Below are positions 36,501 through 45,533 of a stretch of DNA of 64,000 bases, piece by piece (within the stretch, counting starts at the first letter, position 1; each line of letters begins with the position of its first letter). The notes under the pieces are model-generated. The model was not told the DNA's origin and searched no databases. It worked only from the letters and a program-made list of their open reading frames with translations. The stretch is taken from NCBI GenBank assembly GCA_947579605.1, contig OX388305.1, positions 31,137,542-31,201,541 on the forward strand, in the 5' to 3' direction. The position numbers were made by a program, and so were the translations under genes. The stretch is from Athripsodes cinereus (lineage: Eukaryota > Arthropoda > Insecta > Trichoptera > Leptoceridae).

Positions 36501-37314
36501 AGTCACATTTGCTGACAAGATGTTGGGAGTGATGTCCTGGTGCATGCCATTCTTTGTCGCCTGTTCCACTTTTGGTTCCCTCAATGGTGCAATATTTGCC
36601 TCTTCCAGATTATTTTTTGTAGGTGCAAGAAATGGACATTTGATCCAAGCTATAGCTTTAATTGACATAAAAAGATTGACCCCTGTACCATCCTTAATAT
36701 TCATGGTAAGAAATCATTATAGATATATACCATTTTCATGCATGCTCATTATTACAAAATGTCAACCGACTGCACTTTGAATGTTACATAATAAAATTGT
36801 AGCGACAATCATAGCTTTATGATTTACATTTTATACCTTAGTCCTATCAGACCAACAATAATTTTAATCTTTAAATCTTTTTGTGATGTGATAGTTTATT
36901 ATGATTTGTTTTGAATTTCAGTGTATCCTGACATTATCGCTTCTAGTGATCCGTGATGTGTATGTGTTAATTAACTATGTGAGCTTTGTAGAAGCCTTCT
37001 TCACATTGCTCTCTGTCACAGGATTGCTTTGGATGAGGAGGACTAAGCCGAATCTTCCACGTCCAATCAAAGTGAATCTCTGTTTACCAATAATATTTTT
37101 CATTATTTGTACATTCCTTGTGACATTCCCCTGTTATGTGTCTCCCTATGAAGTTGGTGTGGGGCTTGCTTTTATAATTGCTGGTATTCCTGTTTATTTT
37201 GTGACAATATATTGGAAAAATAAACCAAATTGGATGACAAGTGTTTCTCAGTCGTTTAATATTGGCTGTGCAAAAATGTTTATGTGTGTTCCTGAAGATA
37301 GTAAAGACTACTAG
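16979..37314 (+). CDS. SLC7/LAT-type heteromeric amino-acid transporter light chain
   Basis: Coding exons are 16979-17264, 34703-34921, 36010-36280, 36381-36705 and 36922-37314, giving 497 codons with GT-AG introns in phases 1, 1, 2 and 0. ATG at 16979 has a good context (AACAATGG). The protein starts with a polar cytosolic segment, then TM1 with the substrate-binding motif [14 protein letters not shown], and has about 12 membrane segments. [10 protein letters not shown] holds the extracellular cysteine that in LAT/y+LAT proteins forms a disulfide with the SLC3A2 (4F2hc) heavy chain. [20 protein letters not shown] is the family's conserved TM6 region. It would exchange large neutral amino acids at the plasma membrane. 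The Drosophila family includes minidiscs, JhI-21 and genderblind; which of these is the orthologue is not resolved. The first intron is 17.4 kb and full of transposons; the others are 95 to 1090 bases. Confidence 0.93.
17396..17621. mobile_element. Fold-back element carrying a hammerhead motif
   Basis: Two arms of 77 bases (17396-17472 and 17545-17621) are near-perfect inverted repeats; they share GTGTTACTGTTGAGTAAGAC and A/T-rich outer parts. The 72-base centre contains the hammerhead motif (17467-17509) and two copies of CTGAATAAAA. It lies early in transporter intron 1. Arms plus ribozyme suggest a relic of a Penelope-like or retrozyme terminal structure. Confidence 0.75.
17467..17509 (-). 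ncRNA. Hammerhead ribozyme motif, type I, minimal stem III
   Basis: Read on the minus strand: stem I strand GCAC (17509-17506), core CTGATGA (17505-17499), stem II 17498-17481 (GCG...CGC with inner ACU/AGU pairs), core GAAA (17480-17477), a palindromic ACCGGT as stem III (17477-17472), cleavage-site C (17471), and GTGC (17470-17467) pairing with the first GCAC. All conserved core boxes are in the right order and spacing. A self-complementary ACCGGT stem III is the arrangement described for Penelope-like elements and retrozymes, where two copies pair as a dimer. Activity is inferred, not shown. Confidence 0.75.
17880..17935 (-). repeat. Dispersed repeat, GTTAGTTGGAAGA family
   Basis: Complement reads GGGTTAGTTGGAAGAGATCG, then a variable GC-rich stem and AAACTCGCCCTCTG. 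Related copies: 24290-24425 (+), 25845-25905 (+), 31385-31515 (-), 31900-31965 (+) and 32480-32570 (-). Confidence 0.55.
18623..18880. repeat. Palindromic MITE, 258 bp
   Basis: The whole element is one long inverted repeat, from CACTGAGAAAAATAC at the left to the complementary TATTTTTCTCAGTG at the right, folding around a centre near 18752 (GGTAAATTTACC). It is non-coding. The flanks show no clear target duplication, so the superfamily is open. It lies in transporter intron 1. Confidence 0.8.
19594..19735 (+). repeat. 3' half of CCCACAAGTGGGG-family repeat
   Basis: It matches the end of the copy at 7800-7925 (GCTGAATTTAAGGTATAAAAT, GGACACTTGAAAATTTACAG, GGGAGACCAAT, GGGTGCTCCACG). The first half is missing. 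Confidence 0.55.
19850..19960 (-). mobile_element. 3' end of LINE with TAGA tail
   Basis: Reverse complement matches the end of the LINE at 58800-59410: GGCGTTCCGTTCTCTCTGCC, a CATGGCGTGAGGG-like segment and a TAGATAGATA tail. It is severely 5'-truncated. Confidence 0.7.
20003..20217. repeat. Palindromic fold-back element, about 215 bp
   Basis: Arms of about 100 bases are complementary (AATGTATTACAGAACACTG on the left, its complement on the right) around a centre near 20110 flanked by ATCGATGA and TCATCGAT. Two or three mismatches only, so it is a young insertion. Non-coding. Confidence 0.75.
21840..22110 (+). mobile_element. LINE fragment, C-terminal region
   Basis: A frame reads [18 protein letters not shown] and further on [20 protein letters not shown], resembling the region after the RNase H domain in R1/I-type LINE ORF2. 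It is short, with a stop near 22050. Confidence 0.45.
22140..22640 (-). mobile_element. LINE reverse-transcriptase tail, decayed
   Basis: The minus strand reads [20 protein letters not shown] followed by a [13 protein letters not shown] segment, the C-terminal tail common to many arthropod endonuclease-reverse-transcriptase ORFs. Frames shift within about 300 bases, and the downstream part is A/T-rich. Confidence 0.6.
24290..24425 (+). repeat. Dispersed repeat with CACTATATAGTG palindrome
   Basis: About 135 bases, almost identical in reverse complement to 31385-31515. It contains TAGATGGAAGAAATCACTAT, a TATATAGTGATAATCTCGCC segment, GCACATCATCACATTTTT and a TGTGCAAGAAGAATAAAATA end. Both copies are in transporter intron 1, in opposite orientations. 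Confidence 0.7.
24534..24570. repeat. (GA)n microsatellite
   Basis: About 17 uninterrupted GA units between A/T-rich flanks in transporter intron 1. Confidence 0.9.
25190..25335 (-). repeat. CCCACAAGTGGGG-family repeat, diverged inverted copy
   Basis: Contains CACTCATCCTGGATGTCTTA and CCGCTGGCTACCCCACTATTG, the complement of the family's central part. Confidence 0.5.
26818..28735 (+). mobile_element. Non-LTR retrotransposon ORF2, 5'-truncated, reverse transcriptase intact
   Basis: One open frame runs from just after a stop at 26815 to TAA at 28728-28730. It carries a full LINE reverse transcriptase: [45 protein letters not shown] (first catalytic Asp), [31 protein letters not shown] (catalytic YADD), [15 protein letters not shown], and a C-terminal [12 protein letters not shown]...[15 protein letters not shown] tail. 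The endonuclease part is missing at the left. It is by far the least decayed LINE here, with no stop in about 630 codons, so the insertion is recent. It lies in transporter intron 1, sense orientation. The clade was not determined. Confidence 0.85.
28912..29040. repeat. Short direct duplication
   Basis: A block of about 44 bases (TCTTCTCATCCTAAATATAA then AGTAAATTTTTCAGTGTAGT) occurs at 28912-28957 and again at 28992-29042, just past the LINE end. Confidence 0.6.
29336..29524. repeat. Tandem repeat, three 63-bp units
   Basis: Three virtually identical copies of a unit starting TTTATTGTTATTTGTTGAAT. Because 63 is a multiple of three, an open frame crosses it (29340-29537), but this is a by-product of the period and not a gene. 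Confidence 0.9.
31385..31515 (-). repeat. Dispersed repeat with CACTATATAGTG palindrome, inverted copy
   Basis: Reverse complement of 24290-24425 with few differences. An (ATTT)n run of about 24 bases lies next to its 3' end. Confidence 0.7.
32158..32390 (+). repeat. tRNA-derived SINE, second family
   Basis: The head contains an A box (TGGTACAACGG, 32167-32177) and a B box (GGTTCGATTCC, 32212-32222) about 35 bases apart, as in a tRNA. The expected acceptor stem does not pair, so it is not a working tRNA. A body of about 150 bases follows, ending in an A-rich tail. Lies in transporter intron 1. Confidence 0.7.
32480..32570 (-). repeat. GTTAGTTGGAAGA-family repeat
   Basis: Complement reads GGGTTAGTTGGAAGATATCG, CGCTTCTGCGATAAACTCGC and CCATTGCACAAATTTGTC. 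The stem CGCTTCTGCG is palindromic. Confidence 0.55.
32590..33235 (+). mobile_element. R1/I-like LINE 3' fragment
   Basis: A frame ending at TAG 33004-33006 reads [20 protein letters not shown], then a CCHC-like knuckle ([18 protein letters not shown]), the C-terminal zinc-knuckle region of R1- and I-type ORF2. The non-coding tail runs on to about 33235 with CCCTCGGGGCAGC and TATGGCGGGCGCTGCCC. The 5' part is missing. Confidence 0.7.
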
Positions 37315-39529
37315 ACAATTATTTTTATTTCTCAAGAGATATGACATTTATTTATAATCTGGTCTTAAGGTTTATGAGTGCTGTCTTGTATTTTTGTGTC
37401 ACATCATTTGTTGTACCTGCATTATTTTGGTAACATTAAAATTTGTATAGACAATATGTTATGCTTACAACTCAGTATTCTTTTGTAAAGATGACACTTT
37501 AAACACTAAATTTAATAAGTTGAATATTTAGTATGCACCCATTAAAACTTTTATAAATAACTTCTATAAAACTTAAATAAAAAACATGTTTTTCACCTAC
37601 ATTACATTATTTATTTTAGGAATGGAGGACTTTTAATGAAATATTAATGTGAGATATTGTTTAATTTTTAAATGAACGTAGTATAATCTGTTATTAGTGA
37701 TTTATGTATATAAATTTACATAGAGTTAATAATATATGACTTTTAATATTATAAATTCAACAATAACAAAGTTGTTAACTGTGAACTGTTGTCAGTATGA
37801 TTTCATCTGGTACCGACCACCATGTTGAAACAACACCATATCAATATGAACTCAATGTTTTTGTTATTCGTAGATTTTGATTTTATATGAGAAGATCTGG
37901 GAATATGGAAATTATCTAAAATAAAATTTTAAAAATGTAAATACAAATGCTATATACTGATTTAAAGCAAATTTTAATATTTCAACGAATAATCCAATAC
38001 TCAGAAAAGGAATTCATCCACCTATAATCGCAATGCATGTCAACAAATTTACTTACGTACATTAATTTTATATATAAACTAATTTTGTAAATAGTAAATA
38101 TAAACTTTGTAGACACCAAGTTATCACTTAACTTTTTATACTCAGAGCAATGAAATTAAGTGCCTCTTATTTATGTAAGTTGATGTTATGAATAAGTTAC
38201 AATAAAGAAATTATACATGTTTATAAAATTATACTTTATATTTATTACTTTTCCTAAACTGGTTCAATTTATTTTGGAAAATATTTTATAGAAATCCAAC
38301 AAAATTTTATTTTATTAATACAAATATACAAAACCATTATATCATTGTTGCATATTCAAAAAGGGGTATGTGAATTCATAAATGTTTTGACAATTCTAGA
38401 ATAAACTACTGCATATAATGATATCATAAACATGTTATAGAGTGATTATCAAATATTAATATTTTAAGGTTTTAAGAATAATATCACATGCCAATAAGAA
38501 GTCCATACAACAATTTTAATGCCCTTATGAACAGTTTTTAACCTTTTGATTTCCGAGCCCTCCCGATTGGAATCGTGCCCTCAATACCGCGTGATATTTA
38601 TAATCCACTTTTTTAGTTTCAATTTACTTTATTTAATATAAAATTGCATATCATAGTCACATTGGCGGGTTATTTGAGCTCCTTCATCCTTCTACTAGCA
38701 TCATGTAAACAAATAAGTCATTAAAATCTCAACGCACTCCCATAACACGGGATATTTGAACCACAAGTGTCCTCGCCTAGCCTGCGTCATACATAACAAA
38801 GATAGTTTATAGTCTGTTCATGAAAACAACGGTCGATTGATTTTTTTTTCAGTGTACTGCACACAGTTTTTTATTTGATTTTATTTTTTTACTTTGTTTT
38901 ATACACAGTTATTTTTCAAAACTTCACTGAGAATAAAAATAATCAAAACTGTTCATAAATTTCGTAATCGAAAAAATGTTTACACTTGTGTAGGGACTAC
39001 TAAGTAGTATTCAAATTTTGTCAAGTGTCAAAATAAAATATAAAATAAGCAATAACATCAATTGAACATAAATATAGGTTAAATAATTAAATTAAACCAA
39101 TCCACAGCAACAAAAGTGACAAAATAAATAATATAAACAATATAACTGATTGAGTATCAAAAATGACACGCGTATGATACAATTCGCGCGAACGTACTAT
39201 AATGGTAATGAATGGCGACTGATTTCCGGCATGTACGCTGTCAGTACTTTTATAAATCGTCATTGAGACGAAATTCGTAGGTACATCTTTACCGACTTCA
39301 CAGGAATGGATAAAGGATGAATGTAGGTATATATCGGTACAGATTTAAATTTAAAAAATCCAACACAGATGTCTCTGGGAGTGTCGAAAAATCAAAAACG
39401 ATATATCACGGGTGTGGATGTCTAAGGTAAGGAAATGTCACACGTGTATGTCACGGCTGTGGATTCGAAAGGGTTAAAGAGTATGCCTTAATAAAAATGT
39501 TCGCAAATACCTGTTTTTGAATATGCAAC
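37315..39529. other. Intergenic region, transporter 3' UTR and AT-rich DNA
   Basis: AATAAA at 37576-37581 is the first canonical polyadenylation signal after the transporter stop. The following 1.9 kb is AT-rich with no recognised gene. A TACGAATTTCGTCTCAATG-type stretch near 39260 and repeated TCACGG/CACACGTG-like bases around 39400-39460 were seen but not classified. Confidence 0.4.
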
Positions 39530-40370
39530 GACAATATGAAGATTAATGTTTGGAGGATGTAGATGAGTATGCACATTTGGGAAGTTTGTTTGCATGGGAT
39601 GGAAAATGCTACAGGGATATTGAAAGAAGAAAAGTGGACAGTGCTAAAATGAATTTGTTTCATTTCTACCCATAGCAATGTGTCAAATATAGCAAAAATG
39701 GTAGTACATAATACCATTCTAGTACCGACACTTATCTGTAGACGCGGTTAAGAGTCTAGTCGCCGCCTTCGTCATCTCCCGTCTAGACTATTGTAACATC
39801 ATATGTACAGGACTGCCCCAGATCCTTCTGAATCGTCTCCAAATGGCCTTTAATGCTGCTGCCAGGACCATCTATAGAGAGAACAAGCACTGCCACATCA
39901 CACCACTGCTTAAGGAGCTACACTGGCTTAGAGTCCCAGAGAGAGTAGAGTTCAAGCTGTGCCTCACGGTCCACAAAGCCTTGAACGGCACAGCACCTCT
40001 ATGCCTCGCTGAGCTATGTCCCCTCGACGAAACTCTGAGGCGACCACTGCGATCAGCTTCCACCGCTGTAAACAAGCTTGTGGAGCCCAACAGGGCAAAC
40101 ACTTCCAAATTCGCAGAGAGGAGCTTTAGCGTTGCGGGGCCAACTGCCTGGAACCGATTACCAGCGGATTTAAGAAAGAACCAGCCCACTGCAACGTTCA
40201 GGAGTAAGCTGAAAACACTGCTTTTCAAGAAAAGTCATGGCGCCCTTGAGATGGTCACGGATCATTAAACGGCGCCAAATATAAATTGTCTTTATTATTA
40301 TATAAGTAAGCAAGTGAAACTTTAATGTGGTTGAAAATTGAGTAAGTGGAATAAATTCTGTACCTAGAGA
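39530..40370 (+). mobile_element. LINE fragment split by a second LINE
   Basis: The left part (39530-39732) reads ADVDEYAHLGSLF-like reverse-transcriptase C-terminal sequence and ends at GTACCGACACTTAT. The right part (40303-40365) continues GCAAGTGAAAC...TGTGGTTGAAAATTGAGTAA, the next bases of the same LINE as read uninterrupted at 58918-58985. The inserted 39735-40300 is a different LINE. Confidence 0.75.
39735..40300 (+). mobile_element. L2/CR1-like LINE, 3' fragment, GC-rich
   Basis: The frame from 39735 to TAA 40266-40268 encodes the end of an L2/CR1-type reverse transcriptase: SRLDYCNIICTGLPQILLNR, ITPLLKELHWLRVPERVEFK and WNRLPADLRKNQPTATFRSK. No stop or frameshift over 177 codons. 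It ends with a short TTATTATTAT tail instead of poly(A), as L2/CR1 elements do. Base composition is above 50% GC against a background near 33%. Confidence 0.8.
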
Positions 40371-40417
40371 TCACTGAGGTGGTTGTATTCACATTTGTAA
40401 AACAAAAACAGTGTTAA

Positions 40418-41578
40418 CAACTTCGCTGCCTCCCAAGCATAGTAGAATCTTGAGGAAATCCGCTCCCGGTTTTTCGTATTATTCTATATAAAAAACATTC
40501 TTTTTTGGAAATTATTTGTCATTTTTACTTTTTTTGTTTTTTATGATTGGAAAAATAAAAATTAAAAAAAACCGCATATGTGCGGAGCTGGCACTGACAA
40601 TGAAAATTTCTACCTCAGTGCCGATCACGCACATGTGCGGAAATCATGTTGTTTACAAAAAGTTACTTTATTTACGAAAATATAAACCTAAATAAAATAA
40701 TTCTATGAAAAATTCACTGTGCCTATACCTAAACATTATTTCTCCGAATATTCTAATTGAAAACAATCTACTAGTCTTCCAATAATCTTGTATACGACTA
40801 AGATACTAGTACGACTAAGCTGTATAGTCCCCATATGAATACGTAATCCCGAAAAAAAACTGGAATGCTTAGATCCTTCCATTTAGTGATTCTGTATTGT
40901 TCTGTAACTCCAGGTATTTGAAATAATATCAATACCTACTTGGGTATTTGTCTCTAAGACAACCATCACTAAAACTTTTCATCAAAAAAAAATAATCAAA
41001 AATCAATCGGAGTTGTTCCTGGATTGCCGAAAAATTCATTCTGATTAGTAAATAGTATGTTATTAACCATATAAGAACTCGTGGTCCATGACCTAGTTGA
41101 ATCGATAGAAGGTTCCACGGTTTCAGGACGATCAGTAGATGGAGGAACATTTATTGCCACTTGATTGAAGGTTAGTTGTTCATGACCTTCGTATTCGTCA
41201 TCATCATCTGAAGACATCTCATCGTCGATATCATAATCTTTATCAGTGTCATCTCAACATAGTTCTGCTTCATTATCACTGTCAGTTAATTGATAAATCA
41301 TTGATAATCTCACTCTTTTAGGTCTTGACAAATTTTCTTCATCATCCATATTCGCAAGCGATTTCAGGTGGTATGAAATTCGCAAAGTAAAATCCAAACA
41401 CCGTAATAATATTTTAGATGTGTCGTGAGCAGTGCCACACTACAAAAAACATATCATTACGAATGCCGACTTTATACTGAATCATTCAAAGACCATGATT
41501 CGATCACGCACAAGTGCGGTGTCGGCTATAGGATTGAAAATCGTACTCCGCACATGTGCGGAGAAGGCAGCGAAGTTG
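40418..41578 (-). mobile_element. piggyBac element, internally deleted
   Basis: TTAA (40414-40417, 41579-41582) flanks 13-base perfect inverted repeats CAACTTCGCTGCC. Palindromes of the type CCGCACATGTGCGG lie just inside both ends (40571, about 40627, about 41508, 41548). The TTAA target and the encoded piggyBac N-terminus identify the superfamily. At 1161 bases it is about half the usual length. Confidence 0.88.
40929..41349 (-). pseudogene. piggyBac transposase N-terminal remnant
   Basis: It starts at ATG 41349 with MDDEENLSRPKRVRLS and an acidic stretch (SSDDDDEYEGHEQ), typical of piggyBac N-termini. A TGA interrupts it near 41255. The next part reaches FFGNPGTTPIDF, where the conserved catalytic half should begin, then breaks frame. 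The DDD core is absent, so no activity is possible. Confidence 0.75.
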
Positions 41579-41720
41579 TTAATATTATATTTTAATAGTT
41601 TTTTATTTTAGTTTGCAAACATACAGTTATGACATACCTAATTCATAATATACAGCAAATCAATTGCAACTAGAGAATCAGCAAAGTTTGCAAACATTGT
41701 TTAATATTACACAATGTGAC

Positions 41721-42223
41721 TAGTGTTGTGGAATTCTCAAGAAATAATTTTTCGAGAAATTTACCGAGAAATTTCTCGGTAAATTTCTCGAAGTAGAGAA
41801 TTTTCGGAGAATTTTTTAATTTTTTTTTTTTAACATAATAATAAATACTTTATTCAATCAATCAACAACAATATACAAATGTTGAGACAATCTATCACCA
41901 ATATGGCTACAATTAATTATGGAAATAAAAAAATATTAGGTACCTACATATAAAAATGTGCTAATAACTGATGAAAAATCTTGATGTTTGACACCCCACA
42001 TGCCCATATTTAAGTTAAAAAAAAAATTGCAGGTACGTACATGGAAAAGAGTCTTAATAACCTCTGATTTGGGTCTTAATCAGCCCCACAAATTTTTGAA
42101 TCAATCAGGTTGGCTGCGAAGTGTACTGGGCGAAAGGTCATAATACCACTAAGAAAAATAATGGAGAGAAATTTCTCGAGAACGAGAAATTTCTTCGGAG
42201 AATTTTCTCTTCTCACATCACTA
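41721..42223. mobile_element. hAT-like MITE with GAGAAATTTCTC repeats
   Basis: Ends are TAGTGTTGTGG and the complement of TAGTGATGTGAGAAG; the exact 8-bp duplication AATGTGAC (41713-41720, 42224-42231) is hAT-type. Just inside each end are dense overlapping palindromes of GAGAAATTTCTCG. The centre is non-coding AT-rich sequence. Confidence 0.88.
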
Positions 42224-42337
42224 AATGTGACATAATAATAATAAAACTTTATTGACAGAAGAAATGATACAATATTTATACAAAATAAAAAATATGATTC
42301 TATTATATGGCAGACATGTTGCAGAGCAACGTCATCC

Positions 42338-42424
42338 AGCCAACCATTTGGTTTACACATTTAGTAAACCAAATGGTTGGCTGAATTTCATGTCCTTTAA
42401 AAAAAATTCAAAGGACATGAAATT
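42338..42424. repeat. Two adjacent perfect hairpins
   Basis: Hairpin 1 (42338-42382) has 19-base arms AGCCAACCATTTGGTTTAC with a 7-base loop. One base later hairpin 2 (42384-42424) has 15-base arms AATTTCATGTCCTTT with an 11-base loop. Both arms are perfect. Context: downstream of the minus-strand esterase. Confidence 0.8.
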
Positions 42425-42832
42425 AATCATCTCCAATCGAGAAGGAAATAAAGAGATGGGACTGAAAATGGGAGTAGAAAGAAAAAGCATCAAATGATTA
42501 AACCACATGAGACCCCGAAGTCGTCAGGGATTTTTTATAGTTTCATTAAATCACAATACTTATAAGTATTTCTATATTATTAAAAAAGGAGTTTAAATTG
42601 TTACATGCCTGGTATATGATGAGTTCCGCCAATAGTTGGTTGTGGGAATAGGTTGTTTAAATGTCCGTGTTGTTCTAAGTCCAATGTGAGGGTTAGTTAA
42701 AATCAATTTTATTTAACAAATCAGCAGTTTGGACAATATTATAAAAAATAAATATAAATTTCTTGTCACTTATTATATCAATTAATTTAGTTACAGATAG
42801 TTGTGGTCTGCCATTTATTTATAAAGTGTTTT

Positions 42833-45533
42833 TTAAATGTCCTCCAAATCTTCCCAAAACTTGATTCTCTGGGCAATTGGGTTCATTTCCATGACTGGCT
42901 CATTGTTGATTAGAAGATAGTTGATTTCTTCAGGTGTCGCAGGTTTCCATGTTAGGGGAATATTTTGAGTTATTGCAGGTGTAGGATTACTAAAAAATAT
43001 TCACTTTATACAACAAAATATTCTATAAATCAATAAGCAAACTAGAACTCCAAAATGTTATTACAATGTATTACTACTTCCTCTTTAATTGACTAAAATA
43101 GAGATTAAAAATAGACACTTGGGGGGCTTGGCATTGAACTCTAATAAAAAAAATTCAATAGAATGCTCATATAAATTAATGAATATTTAAATTATATGCA
43201 ATCCTTTTCTTATTTTGTATCCATATTCAATATTGTTATATGCTTTTTATATACATGATTCTATGACATATATATCTGGGTTTTGTTATAAACCCAAATA
43301 AAACCTTATACACCTTTCACCGTAAGCTAAAAGCTTGTGTCGTGAAAGGGGAGTTTGCCGGCACCTGGGATCGAACCACGGAACCCTTGTTCACGAGGCC
43401 AAGATTCTACCTCTAGGCTACTGACGAACTCAAATTGAAATGATAATCTGAAAAGATCTCTACGCCATGAATACATAGATTCAGAAATATATTCCGTTTC
43501 AAATTATTTTGCTCTGGAAACTTTCCTTATCTGCTTACTGCTTAGGTTGTCAATATTCAATTTTGTTTAAATTGCCTAACAAAATCAAATATTCACAGCA
43601 TCACTCATGCACAAACGCCAATATAATTTGCTTATTTATTATTTAATAAAATGCAAAATCATAGGAAAAATCAGCTAGTACTTAAAAATTCAGACAAGCT
43701 CTTGTCTGAAAGAAAGTGTGTGAACGCGCGGGCGTCCTAGAACCACGTGGCTTGATCACGTGAATCAAATTCTTAAGAACGGCCACGTGTTAAGAGGAAC
43801 CGACGTGCATGTATGAGAAACTGTATGAATGTGGAGGAAGCGAAGGAAATGTGTAAAGATAGATCTGTTTGGCGGTGTGAGGGTATAGTATAGAATAGTA
43901 CTAAAAAATTATACTTTACCCTGTTTTAGCGAAGTTTGTCCATAATTCTGTAATCTGCTTTCGCATCAAAATATCTCGTTGATTTGGGATGATTAAAAAT
44001 GCTCCTGGTACATTAAATTTAAAAATATACGCCAGCTCATCTCCGTGGCAAGCTTCTGTATAACTATAAGGAATCACATATTGCATAATATTTAACCTTC
44101 CTTTATAGGAAAATGTATAGTAATATGTTGGAGCATTGTGTTTGACCAATTGTTTCACAGTGAAATCAATGTCTCTTGCAAACAATGAGTCTGTTATTAA
44201 ATCAAATATTTCTTCTGTAATATTATCCTGAGATTGGAAATAAAATTCTTTAATTTTGTTCACAAGTAAACTTTTCCGATCAGTGGATGAGTTATAAAGT
44301 AAATGTTTAGGTACAAACTCTTGGAAATCAGGTATCACGTCATCAACAAATTTTCTTCCAGATAATATTACACTTGGATACAATAAAACACTTAGAAGTC
44401 CTTCTTGGGACAAGAATCCCGTTAAATATGGAACTTTTGTAAAGTCACCTCTTTCCATAATCTCCCGGGGTTGCTCTGTTATAAAATTTGAAGTATTTGG
44501 AAATATATTCTCAATAATAGGTAAGAAGACTAAGAATTTCCCATGCGAAACTTCAGGTAATTTTGATGCAAGAATCAGTTTCTGGGCAGAAACATTTCTC
44601 AAGTGATTTAATATTTCATATTTATCGCTTGATTGTAGACCAAGTGTTTTAACATATTCTTTCATCAGTTTGTCCAGATCGTTGTGGATAGACCAATCAT
44701 TAACAGCTGTCCCTGACTGTGCTATTACTTTACTGAATAGTCCTCTGGCTAATGGAGATAACATTAATAAACTAACTGATACTCCACCTGCACTTTGCCC
44801 AAAAATTGTTACATTTTTTGGATCTCCTCCAAAGTAGTGAATATTTTTTGAAACCCATTTTAAGGCCATGACTTGATCTTTTAATCCGGCATTTCCAGGA
44901 ACTTCTGGTATATTTAATGACAAGAATCCTAGTGGACCCAATCTGTAGTTTATAGATACAAAAATGACATTGTGCTCAATAATATATTCAGGTCCATACA
45001 CATCCGGATTTCCATCTCCCAATTCAAAGCCTCCACCATGTACCCAAAACATCACGGGAAGTTTTGCCGATGAATCAATTTCTTTTCCTGGAGTGAACAC
45101 ATTCAAGTATAAGCAATCTTCATTCCCCTTATATAGATTTGTGAATATATACCCTACCTGTGGACAAATATCTGCTTTAACAGAAGCATCTCTAATATCA
45201 TCCCATGCATCAGCTGGTTGTGGGTCCTGAGGAGAATTTATTTCAGTAATTAGTGTATTTCAATTAATGTGCAGCAATGAGACAGAAAAAATAGTGTTTT
45301 CATATAAAATCTTAAAGTTATACCTTGAATCTCAAGTCTCCTACAGGTGGCTTTGCGTATGGAATTTGAAGAAAAACATTGTAATGAAATCCACTTTGAG
45401 TCACTTTAGTTCTACCTTCAAGAATTCCCTGATCCACTTTAACTTGCGTTTTAATCAATAATTGTTTTTGTACTGATATTCTTACTAACGAAATAAAAAA
45501 CAAAAAATGTATACATTTATCTGTGAACAGCAT
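42833..45533 (-). CDS. Secreted carboxylesterase (alpha/beta hydrolase), 3 exons
   Basis: Exons are 45533-45324, 45226-43920 and 42989-42833, giving 557 codons, the family's normal length. Introns are GT-AG, phases 0 and 2. A hydrophobic N-terminus (CIHFLFFISLVRIS) is a likely signal peptide. Family landmarks in order: PYAKPPVGDLRF, EDCLYLNVF, oxyanion hole HGGGF, nucleophile elbow FGQSAGG (Ser), catalytic Glu in FLSQEGLLS, and catalytic His in EACHGDE, so the triad is complete. Several N-glycosylation sites (NVS, NTS, NSS, NIT) fit secretion. Substrates may be esters of hormones, pheromones or xenobiotics. GQSAG instead of the common GESAG is the nucleophile motif of juvenile hormone esterases, but other features of that subfamily are not all present, so it is left as a general carboxylesterase. 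Intron 2 holds a SINE and a LINE fragment. Confidence 0.93.
43270..43430 (-). repeat. tRNA-derived SINE, best copy
   Basis: Read on the minus strand: a tRNA-like head with A box (TAGCCTAGAGGTAGAAT, about 43421-43405) and B box (GGTTCGATCCC, about 43377-43367), then the body shared with 1-145 and 62077-62178. Located in esterase intron 2. Confidence 0.8.
43735..43890 (+). mobile_element. LINE 3' fragment
   Basis: About 80% similar by eye to 59200-59380 (GCGCGGGC, CACGTGGCTTGATCACGTG, AACCGACGTGC, GAGGAAGCGAA, GTAAAGATAGAT). Same LINE family as 39530, 19850 and 58800. In esterase intron 2. Confidence 0.65.
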
